Shown one piece after another: positions 1 through 6,928 of a DNA stretch of 6,928 nt. Both the position numbers and the translations under genes were made by a program. The stretch covers positions 1 through 6,928 of the forward strand of contig JBKJML010000062.1 of the NCBI GenBank assembly GCA_046596415.1, read 5' to 3'. Source of the DNA: JBKJML01 sp046596415. Its GTDB lineage: Bacteria > Actinomycetota > Thermoleophilia > Gaiellales > Gaiellaceae. The notes below the pieces were generated by a model that worked only from the letters and a program-made list of their open reading frames with translations, was not told the DNA's origin and made no database searches. Numbering within the stretch: the stretch's first letter is position 1; every line of letters starts with the position of its first letter.

Positions 1-4
1 TCGC

Positions 5-571
5 ATGACCGAGTACGCGCTGATCGTGGTCGGCGCCTCCTGGGGCGGGCTGCGTGCGATCTCGACGCTGCTCGACGGGATCGACGAGACGATCGACCTG
101 CCGATCGTGATCGCCCAACACCGCGGTGTCGACTCGTCGCCCGACGCCCTCGAGGCGCTCCTTCAGCACCACGTCGGTCGCCCGGTCGTCCAGGCCTCCG
201 ACAAGGAGAAGCTTCAGCACGCGCGTGTCTACCTCGCGCCCCCCGACTACCACCTGCTCGTCGACGACGGCGCGTTCGTGCTCTCGACCGACGAGCGCGT
301 CCAGTACGCCCGCCCGTCGATCGACGTGCTCTTCGAATCCGCTGCTGATGCCTACCGGGAGCGGACGATCGGGATCGTGCTGACTGGAGCGAACGCCGAT
401 GGTGCCGAAGGCCTGAGGCGGATCAAGGAGCGCGGCGGCGTCGCGATCGTCCAGGATCCACGCACCGCCGAGGCGGGGTCGATGCCCGCCGCCGCGCTTG
501 CGGCAGCGGCCGCCGACGCGGTCCTGCCCGTCGAGGAGATACCCGCCTTCCTGCGGGGGTTGGTGGCATGA
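5..571 (+). CDS. cheB: Stand-alone CheB-type protein-glutamate methylesterase domain (no receiver domain)
   Basis: The 188-residue product matches only the C-terminal catalytic domain of chemotaxis methylesterase CheB, which removes methyl groups from glutamates of chemoreceptors and can deamidate glutamines in the cytoplasm. All three catalytic motifs are visible: the nucleophile serine in GASWGG (S12), the histidine in IAQHRG (H39) and the aspartate in LTGANADGAEG (D132), so it is probably active. Full CheB is about 350 residues with an N-terminal receiver domain; here that domain is absent, and the protein starts directly at the Rossmann-like first strand. The ATG is 4 nt from the window edge, so its ribosome site cannot be judged. 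TGA at 6-8 would allow an ATGA overlap with an upstream gene, plausibly cheR, but that gene is not visible. The 3' end overlaps the next gene by 4 nt, implying co-transcription. No receptor lies nearby, so the substrate is unknown; it may serve a non-chemotactic signalling pathway. Confidence 0.93.
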   Translation: MTEYALIVVGASWGGLRAISTLLDGIDETIDLPIVIAQHRGVDSSPDALEALLQHHVGRPVVQASDKEKLQHARVYLAPPDYHLLVDDGAFVLSTDERVQYARPSIDVLFESAADAYRERTIGIVLTGANADGAEGLRRIKERGGVAIVQDPRTAEAGSMPAAALAAAAADAVLPVEEIPAFLRGLVA

Positions 572-2991
572 GCGCGCTCCAGGCTCCGATCCTGATCGTC
601 GACGATCGGCCCGAGAACCTGCTGGCACTCGAGGCGATCCTCGAGCCGCTGGGTCGCGAGCTCGTCCGCGCGGACTCGGGCGAGGCGGCGCTGAAGCAGC
701 TCCTCCGCCGCGAGTTCGCCGTCATCCTGCTCGACGTCCAGATGCCCGGTCTCGACGGCTTCGAGACGGCGGCGCTGATCAAGGATCGCGAGCGCACGAG
801 TCACGTGCCGATCATCTTCCTGACTGCGATCTCCAAGGATGCCGAACACGTTTTCCGCGGTTACGACACCGGCGCGGTCGACTACCTCTTCAAACCGTTC
901 AACGCCGCCATCCTGCGCTCGAAGGTCCGCACGTTCGTCGAGCTGCACGACAAGCGCGAGGAGGTCCGCCAACAGGCCCAGCAACTCGCCGTGCAGGAGG
1001 TCGAACAGGTTCGCCGCGAAAGCGAGGACCGGTACCGCTTCCTCGCCGAGTCGATTCCGCAGCAGGTCTGGACGGCGACGACGACCGGCGAGCTCGACTA
1101 CGTCAACCAGGAGGTGGTCGTCTATTTCGGCCGCACCTTCGAGGAGATGATCGGCTGGGGCTGGAGCGAGCTCGTTCATCCGGACGACCTGCCGGGGACG
1201 GTCGCGCGGTGGTCTCGGTCGCTCGAGACGGGCGAGGACTACGAGGTGGAGTTCCGGCTGCGCCGCAGCTCCGACGGCGCCTATCGCTGGCACCTGGGCC
1301 GGGCGCGGGCCATGCGCGACGAGGCGGGCGAGATCACGTCGTGGTTCGGCACGAACACCGACGTCGACGATGCGAGCCGGCAGTCCGCCGCGCGCGCGTT
1401 CCTCGCGGAGGCGGGCGCGATCCTCGGCAGCTCGCTGGAGATCGAGCGGACGCTCGCCGCCGTCGCGCAGCTGGCGGTGCCGCGAGTGGCGGACTGGTGC
1501 GCGATCGACATTGTCCGCGACGGCGTCGTCGAGCGGATCGCCGTCGCCCACGTCGACGAGCGGAAGGTCGAGCTTGCGCACGAGGTCCACGCGCGCTATC
1601 CCGTGAGCCCCGACGACGCTCACGGAGTCGGAGCTGTGATCGCGAGCGGGATCCCGCAGCTTGTGCCGGCGATCGACGACAACGCACTCGCGGCGCTCGC
1701 GCTCGACGAGCGCCAGCGCGATCTCGTCACGGAGCTCGGACTCCGCTCGTACATCTGCGTGCCGCTCCTCCAGCGCGACGAGGTGCTCGGCGCGATCACA
1801 CTCGTTCAGGCCGAGTCGGGCCTGGCGTACAGCGACGTGGATCTCGCGGTCATGCAAGAGCTCGCGCGGCGCGCCGCGATCGCAATCGACAATGCCCGCC
1901 TCTACCGTGCGGCTGAAGAGCGAGCGCAGGCGGCGAGGGCGCTGGCAGCAATCGGCGACGGTGTCTTCATGCTCGACCGGGAGGGAAAGATCCGGCTCTG
2001 GAACCCGGCCGCCGAGGCGATCACCGGTGTCCCCGAGGTGGAGGCGATCGGCCACAGCGCGGAGAGCGTGCTTCCCGGCTGGGACGACCTGGCAGTGCGG
2101 GTCCCGGTCGGAGCGACTGGCGAGCCCGCACGCCCTGAATCGATCCCGCTCGAGGTCGGCGGCCGCGAGCTCTGGCTTTCGATCTCCGGGGTCGAGCTGG
2201 ACGACGGCGCCGTCTACGCGTTCCGCGACCTCACCGAGGAGCGGGCGCTCGAGGAGATGAAAGCCGAGTTCGTGGCCACCGTGTCGCATGAGCTGCGAAC
2301 GCCGCTCGCCGCCATCTACGGCTCGGCGCAGACGATCCGGCGGCCCGACCTCGATCTCGACGACGAGCTGCGCGACGAGCTGCTCGGGGTCATCTCGACC
2401 GAATCGGACCGGCTGGCGACGATCGTCAACGATCTGCTGCTCGCGAGCCACCTCGACTCGGGTCGTCTGCCCGTCACGATCGAGCGCTGCAACGCCGGCG
2501 AGCTCGCCGCGGGCGTCGTCGAATCGGCACGCACCCATCTACCTGCCTCGATCGACCTCGACGTCGTCACCGAGAAGCGCGTGCCGCCGGTTGCGGCGGA
2601 TGCCGGCCAGCTCCGGCAGGTGCTCGCAAATCTCGTCGACAACGCGATCAAGTACTCGCCCGACGGCGGCGAGGTGCGTGTCCGCATCGAGACGTCGGAG
2701 CAGAAAGTGCGCTTCGTCGTCGCCGACCACGGGCTCGGCATCCCCGCTTCCGAGCGGCGGCGGGTCTTCGAGAAGTTCTACCGACTTGACCCGGACATGA
2801 ACCGCGGCATCGGCGGCACGGGCCTCGGCCTCTACATCTGCAAGGAGCTCGTGCGCCGGGTCAACGGCCGCATCTGGGTGGACGACACGCCAGGCGGCGG
2901 ATCGACGTTCGTAGTCGAGCTTCCGGCGGCGAAAGCCGTGAGGAAGCCGCGGCCCGCCACCGCCGGCTCTTCGGGCTCGAAACGCGTCTAG
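568..2991 (+). CDS. Hybrid sensor histidine kinase, REC-PAS-GAF-PAS-HisKA-HATPase
   Basis: This 807-residue, apparently soluble kinase has no membrane segment. Visible domains in order: a receiver (about 5-125) with acidic pair D12/D13, phospho-acceptor D56 in LLDVQMPG, T86 and K109; a charged Gln/Glu-rich, probably coiled-coil linker (126-155); a PAS_3/PAC-like domain (155-268); a GAF domain (277-446); a second PAS domain (452-557); HisKA with H574 in SHELRTP; and an HATPase_c domain (670-786) with N box N692, G1 DHGLGIP, F box FEKFYR and G2 GGTGLGLYI. The protein should autophosphorylate at H574, while the N-terminal receiver probably takes phosphate from another kinase as an input. No DNA-binding or other output domain is present. 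The start ATG overlaps the cheB stop (ATGA); a G-run at 555-559 lies 8 nt upstream as a possible ribosome site. The last 20 or so residues are a basic Ser/Gly tail outside any domain, ending in a TAG shared with the convergent permease gene. PAS and GAF ligands are unknown. Confidence 0.97.
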   Translation: MSALQAPILIVDDRPENLLALEAILEPLGRELVRADSGEAALKQLLRREFAVILLDVQMPGLDGFETAALIKDRERTSHVPIIFLTAISKDAEHVFRGYDTGAVDYLFKPFNAAILRSKVRTFVELHDKREEVRQQAQQLAVQEVEQVRRESEDRYRFLAESIPQQVWTATTTGELDYVNQEVVVYFGRTFEEMIGWGWSELVHPDDLPGTVARWSRSLETGEDYEVEFRLRRSSDGAYRWHLGRARAMRDEAGEITSWFGTNTDVDDASRQSAARAFLAEAGAILGSSLEIERTLAAVAQLAVPRVADWCAIDIVRDGVVERIAVAHVDERKVELAHEVHARYPVSPDDAHGVGAVIASGIPQLVPAIDDNALAALALDERQRDLVTELGLRSYICVPLLQRDEVLGAITLVQAESGLAYSDVDLAVMQELARRAAIAIDNARLYRAAEERAQAARALAAIGDGVFMLDREGKIRLWNPAAEAITGVPEVEAIGHSAESVLPGWDDLAVRVPVGATGEPARPESIPLEVGGRELWLSISGVELDDGAVYAFRDLTEERALEEMKAEFVATVSHELRTPLAAIYGSAQTIRRPDLDLDDELRDELLGVISTESDRLATIVNDLLLASHLDSGRLPVTIERCNAGELAAGVVESARTHLPASIDLDVVTEKRVPPVAADAGQLRQVLANLVDNAIKYSPDGGEVRVRIETSEQKVRFVVADHGLGIPASERRRVFEKFYRLDPDMNRGIGGTGLGLYICKELVRRVNGRIWVDDTPGGGSTFVVELPAAKAVRKPRPATAGSSGSKRV
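2988..2991. other. Shared palindromic CTAG forming stop codons of two convergent genes
   Basis: The kinase gene ends in TAG at 2989-2991 on the plus strand, and the second permease gene ends in TAG read on the minus strand from 2990 to 2988. Both come from one CTAG tetranucleotide, so the two operons overlap tail to tail by 4 nt. I see no stable hairpin with a T-tract on either side, so transcripts from both directions probably run into the opposing gene unless Rho or a distant signal stops them. The overlap is seen directly; the transcription consequence is inferred. Confidence 0.95.
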
Positions 2992-3821
2992 CGGACGGCG
3001 CCTGCTGCTCCGGTGGCCGAGGTGCCCACCGACTCCGACGAGAGCTTCTGAGCGAAGTAGACCGGGATCATCGACAGCGCGATCACGAACACCGCGACGA
3101 CGTTCACGATCGGCAGCTGGTTCGGCCGCGAGAGGTTCGCGAGAATCCAGATCGGCAGCGTCTGATCGGAGCCGGCGGTGAACGTCGTGACGATCACTTC
3201 GTCGAAGGAGAGCGCGAACGCGAGCAGCGCGCCGGCGAGCATCGCCGACCGGAGCTGCGGGAAGGTGACGAGCCGGAACGTCTGCCAGCTGTCGGCGCCG
3301 AGGTCAGCCGACGCCTCCTCGAGCGAGCGCGCCGTCCGACGCAAACGCGCAACGGCGTTGTTGTAGACGACGACGATGCAGAACGTGGCATGCCCAATCA
3401 TGATCGTCAGCAGGCCGAGCCCGATCCCGAGCGGCTCGAACACCGTCCGGAAGGTCGCGTTCAGCGCCATGCCGGTGACGATGCCGGGCAGCGCGATCGG
3501 CAGGATGACAAGGAACGAAACCGTCTCACGGCCGAAGAACCGGTGGCGAGCGACGGCGAGGGAAGCGAGCGTCCCGAGCACAAGGGCGATCGCCGTCGCA
3601 CCGACCGCCGCCTTCACAGACATCAGCAGGGCGTCGCGGACGCCTGGGTTGTCGATCGCCTTGGCGAACCACTTGAGCGTCAGTCCCGGGATCGGCCAGA
3701 CGAGTGTTCTGCGCGGATTGAACGCGTAGAGCACGATCACCGCGAGCGGCAGGTAGATGAAGGCCAGCGTGGCGCCGGTGGCACCGCGCAGCAGCCAGCG
3801 GGAGAGTCGCGATTCCACCAT
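2988..3821 (-). CDS. potC: PotC-type ABC transporter permease
   Basis: The 277-residue inner-membrane permease belongs to the BPD_transp_1 family of PotC-like subunits, which form the translocation channel with a PotB-like partner. Hydrophobic segments are visible near residues 14-33, 65-90, 101-123, 134-153, 190-210 and 237-256, giving the expected six helices. The cytoplasmic coupling helix (EAA loop) is at about 169-188, starting EASADLGADSW; it docks onto the ATPase. The stretch SFDEVIVTTFTAG near 205-217 is typical of PotC proteins. The reading frame stays open upstream to 4490, but that part is out-of-frame shadow of the first permease gene; the chosen ATG gives a normal family length and N-terminus. 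It begins 5 nt after the permease 1 stop and has no good Shine-Dalgarno sequence, so it is probably translated by coupling. The last 17 or so residues form a Ser/Gly/Ala tail beyond the last helix. Substrate specificity cannot be read from the permease. Confidence 0.93.
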   Translation of the reverse strand: MVESRLSRWLLRGATGATLAFIYLPLAVIVLYAFNPRRTLVWPIPGLTLKWFAKAIDNPGVRDALLMSVKAAVGATAIALVLGTLASLAVARHRFFGRETVSFLVILPIALPGIVTGMALNATFRTVFEPLGIGLGLLTIMIGHATFCIVVVYNNAVARLRRTARSLEEASADLGADSWQTFRLVTFPQLRSAMLAGALLAFALSFDEVIVTTFTAGSDQTLPIWILANLSRPNQLPIVNVVAVFVIALSMIPVYFAQKLSSESVGTSATGAAGAVR

Positions 3822-3826
3822 CGGCG

Positions 3827-4732
3827 CTAGAGCGACTCGAACGCCCCCGCGCGGCGCGCGGCGAGCAGGTAGACGACCATGATCGCAACCGGAACCATCG
3901 CGAACGCTGCTGCGAAGGGCAGGTTGTTCGCGACCCCGACGTTCGCGTAGACGACGTTGCCGATGAACTGCTTGCTCGAGACGAGCTGAGGCGTGATGTA
4001 GTCGCCGATCGTCAGCGAGAAGGTGAAGATCGAGCCGGCGACGAGCGCCGGGAACGAGAGCGGAACGATAACGCGGCGGAACGTGCGCCACGACGAGGCC
4101 CCCAGGTCGGCGGAGGCCTCCAGGAGCGAGCCTGGGATGCGCTCGAGGCCGGTGTAGAGCGGCAGGATCATGAACGGCAGCCAGAGGTAGGAGAAGACGA
4201 GCCAGGTCGCGACGTTGCCGAAACCGGGGCCGCTGAGCCCGAGCGGCGAGAGCGTCCAGTTCAGGATCCCCTCTTCCTGGAGGATGATCCGCCAGGCGTA
4301 GACCTTGACCAGGTAGCTGGCCCAGAGCGGCATCAGAACCGCCACGACGAGCAGCCGACGCGTGCGTGGCGAGGCGACCTTCGCCATGTAGAAGGCGATC
4401 GGGAACGCGAGCAGCGCGTCGGTGATCGTGACAGCGGCGGCGATCCCGAGCGTCCGCTGCGTGATCGCCCGGTAGACGTCGCTCTCCCACAGCTGGCGGA
4501 AGTTCTGGAACCCGTAGTCGTGGACGATCTCGGCGGTGAACGGATCGAGCCGCCAGAACGCCGCCACGAAGAGGATCGCGAGCGAGCCGAGGTAGGCCCC
4601 GACGAGCCAGCCGAGCGGGGCCGCGAGGAGCCCCGCCACCTGGGCTCGCGGGTGACGGTGCAGGAACGACGCGAGGCGCCGCCCCGGGCCAGGCCGGGGC
4701 GGCGCCTCGAATGCGTCAGAAACGGAGGTCAA
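3827..4732 (-). CDS. potB: PotB-type ABC transporter permease
   Basis: This is a 301-residue membrane permease of the PotB/BPD_transp_1 family, partner of the downstream PotC-like subunit. Six helices are visible, near residues 33-59, 95-118, 126-146, 174-195, 228-249 and 273-292. The EAA coupling loop (EASADLGASSW, then VIVPL) lies at about 205-225. SLTIGDYITPQLV near 239-251 is typical of PotB. The annotated start is TTG directly abutting the TAG stop of the binding-protein gene in the same frame, with AAGGGG (4736-4741) only 3 nt upstream of the TTG because the stop intervenes. The only other start codon in the N-terminal region is GTG at 4639 (residue 32), which has no ribosome site and would remove a basic, Pro-rich leader, leaving the first helix at the very N-terminus. 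A strong inverted repeat lies under codons 8-21, so the exact start is uncertain; the gene identity is not. The 3' end is 5 nt from the next start. Confidence 0.93.
   Translation of the reverse strand: MTSVSDAFEAPPRPGPGRRLASFLHRHPRAQVAGLLAAPLGWLVGAYLGSLAILFVAAFWRLDPFTAEIVHDYGFQNFRQLWESDVYRAITQRTLGIAAAVTITDALLAFPIAFYMAKVASPRTRRLLVVAVLMPLWASYLVKVYAWRIILQEEGILNWTLSPLGLSGPGFGNVATWLVFSYLWLPFMILPLYTGLERIPGSLLEASADLGASSWRTFRRVIVPLSFPALVAGSIFTFSLTIGDYITPQLVSSKQFIGNVVYANVGVANNLPFAAAFAMVPVAIMVVYLLAARRAGAFESL
4672..4709 (-). promoter_or_regulatory. Perfect 16-bp GC-rich inverted repeat (mRNA hairpin) between binding-protein and permease genes
   Basis: The arm at 4672-4687 (CGAGGCGCCGCCCCGG) is an exact reverse complement of 4694-4709, separated by a 6-nt loop at 4688-4693. 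In the transcript the hairpin begins 23 nt after the binding-protein stop codon and lies under codons 8-21 of the annotated permease. No U-tract follows, so it is not a canonical intrinsic terminator. Known analogues are hairpins after periplasmic-binding-protein genes (for example malE-malF in E. coli), which protect the upstream mRNA from 3' exonucleases and reduce downstream expression. That role here is inferred from position and stability. Confidence 0.7.
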
Positions 4733-5910
4733 CTACCCCTTGATCTCCGTCCAGGCCTGGACCCACTCCGAGTAGTCCTTACAGGTCTCGCCGCGGTCGT
4801 CACCGCAGTCGGCCTGCGGAGTCGTCCAGTACGCGACCTGCTTGAAGTAGTCCTCGTCGGCTGCGTGATAGGTGTCACAGTGGGCCTTGTCGGCGGTGAA
4901 GTCACAGGACTTCGCGTTCGACGGGGCCTCTCCGAACCACTCGGCGACGGCAGCGTTCGCCTCCGGCGAGATGATGTGGTTCATCCACATGTACATGCAG
5001 TTCGGGTTCTTCGCCGTGGACGAGATCATCCAGGTGTCCGACCAGCCGGTGGAGCCCTCCTTGGGCAGCACCGTCTCGACCGGCGCCTTGTCGGCGACCA
5101 GCAGGTTCGCAATCACCTGCCAGGTGGTACCGACGACGCTGTTGCCGGCCGCGAAGGCAGCCTGCTCCTTCGTGTAGTCGGACCAGTACTCACCGACGAT
5201 CGCCCGCTGCTTCTTGAGCAGGGCGACGGCGGCGTCGAACTGCGCCTGGTCGAGCTCGTAGACGTTGTCGATCCCGAGATCGGGCTGCGTCGCCTTCAGG
5301 TAGACAGCCGCGTCCGCGATGTAGATCGGACTGTCGTACGCGGTGATCTTGCCCTTGTACGGCGAGTTCTCGTCCCAGACCACACTCCAGCTGTCGGGAG
5401 CCGGCGTCACCTTGTCCGTGCGCCACATGAGCAGGTTGGCGCCGCGACCGTGCGGGACGCCGTACATCTGACCGTCGACCGCGTTGTGCGGCTGGTCCTT
5501 CAGCCCGGCATAGACATCGGCGTAGTTCGTGATCAGGTCGGTGTTGACCGGGGCCACGTCGCCCGCCGCGATCAGGCGGAGCGTCGCGTCGCCGGAGGCC
5601 GACACGCCGTCGTAGTTGCCGGTGCGCATCAGCGTCACCATCTCGTCGGAGGTGTTACCGACCTTGACGTTGACCTGGCAGCCGGTCTCCTTCTCGAAGC
5701 CCGTCACCCAGTCGACCTTCGGATCGGTCGTCCCGTCCTCCACATAGCCGGCCCAGGCGATCAGGTCAACACGACCCTCGCCCTCGCCGATCGACTGGAG
5801 CATGCCCTCAGGGCCGCCACCGCCGTCGTCGCCGCCGCAGCCTGCCGCCAGGAACGACAGCACTAGGACCACGAGGCCGATGACGGCGTAGTGCCGTCGC
5901 TTGCCTTGCA

Positions 5911-5914
<4 letters not shown>
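4733..5914 (-). CDS. potD: PotD-type extracellular solute-binding lipoprotein
   Basis: The 393-residue product is a periplasmic-type binding protein of the PotD/SBP_bac_8 family that delivers substrate to the permeases. It has a lipoprotein signal: basic KRR at 5-7, a hydrophobic core at 10-22 and lipobox AAGC with the lipidated cysteine at C26, followed by a Gly/Asp-rich linker. Family landmarks are WAGY (54-57), GVPHGRG (152-158), TTWQ with W265, and GWSD with W291/D293, matching W229, W255 and D257 of E. coli PotD by eye. Other polyamine contacts appear changed, so spermidine or putrescine is not assured. Six cysteines beyond C26 (79, 306, 337, 346, 370, 378) suggest disulfides in the exported protein. 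An open frame runs 18 codons further upstream (to 5968) inside the ATPase gene, but the ATG at 5914 is preferred: it has an excellent ribosome site 7 nt upstream and opens directly into the signal peptide. It overlaps the ATPase stop by 4 nt. Confidence 0.93.

Positions 5915-6928
<1,014 letters not shown>

Noticed and set aside
1..8. End of an upstream cheR-like gene overlapping the cheB start through ATGA
   Set aside because: TGA at 6-8 permits it, but with only a few bases visible there is no sequence evidence for any upstream gene.
498..1916. A 472-codon plus-strand frame inside the kinase gene
   Set aside because: Arg/Ala/Pro-rich translation without domains, overlapping the REC-PAS-GAF coding region in another frame: a shadow.
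352..2538. A 728-codon open frame on the minus strand across the cheB end and most of the kinase gene
   Set aside because: Its translation is Arg/Asp/Val-rich with no recognisable domain, and it lies wholly antisense to a kinase with every motif intact. In high-GC genomes with strong third-position bias such long antisense frames arise routinely.
3011..3031. Short inverted repeat CGGTGG/CCACCG near the convergent junction as a terminator
   Set aside because: Only 6 bp with no T-tract on either strand, inside the permease coding sequence; expected by chance in GC-rich DNA.
3822..4490. Upstream extension of the second permease to a 500-residue protein
   Set aside because: The added part is the first permease gene read out of frame (Arg/His/Pro-rich, no helices). 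The ATG at 3821 gives a family-typical N-terminus.
4672..4709. Inverted repeat as an intrinsic terminator of the binding-protein gene
   Set aside because: No U-tract follows the stem on the minus strand, and co-operonic permease genes lie immediately downstream. A stabiliser or attenuator role fits better.
4520..5866. A 448-codon plus-strand frame antisense to the binding-protein and permease genes
   Set aside because: Arg/Val/Asp-rich, no motif, no ribosome site that stands out, and fully opposite well-identified transporter genes.

Overview
This is a gene-dense, high-GC window (about two thirds G+C by eye) with essentially no intergenic DNA. It holds six genes in two convergent blocks. Strong G/C preference at third codon positions, GTC/CTC/GAC-rich codon use, 4-nt ATGA start/stop overlaps, a TTG start and a Gly/Asp-rich lipoprotein N-terminus suggest an actinobacterium, perhaps a Thermoleophilia-type lineage (Solirubrobacterales/Gaiellales). 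No marker gene is present, so the placement is an inference.

Left block, plus strand (5-2991): a stand-alone CheB-type methylesterase domain with no receiver domain overlaps by 4 nt a large soluble hybrid sensor kinase with the order REC-PAS-GAF-PAS-HisKA-HATPase. The CheB Ser/His/Asp triad and the kinase H, N, G1, F and G2 boxes are all intact. The arrangement looks like the 3' end of a signalling operon that continues upstream, where a CheR methyltransferase and/or another kinase would be expected. No receptor, flagellar gene or DNA-binding output is visible.

Right block, minus strand (6928 to 2988): a complete PotABCD-type ABC importer operon in transcription order ATPase (5' end cut by the window), lipoprotein substrate-binding protein, permease 1, permease 2. 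The junctions are tight: a 4-nt overlap (ATPase/binding protein), a direct stop-start abutment TAG-TTG (binding protein/permease 1) and a 5-nt gap (permease 1/permease 2). A perfect 16-bp GC-rich inverted repeat lies 23 nt downstream of the binding-protein stop codon. It is the most distinct regulatory-looking element in the window and fits differential expression of binding protein over permeases. The family is polyamine-type, but several polyamine-contact residues of E. coli PotD do not appear conserved, so the substrate is uncertain.

The two blocks meet tail to tail at a single CTAG palindrome that supplies the TAG stop of both operons, with no terminator between them. There is no mobile element, CRISPR array, RNA gene or non-coding stretch over 300 bases. 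I see no clearly novel multi-gene system. The points most worth a second look are the hairpin and TAG-TTG junction, the REC-less CheB next to a REC-first kinase, and the Cys-rich binding protein with an altered ligand site.
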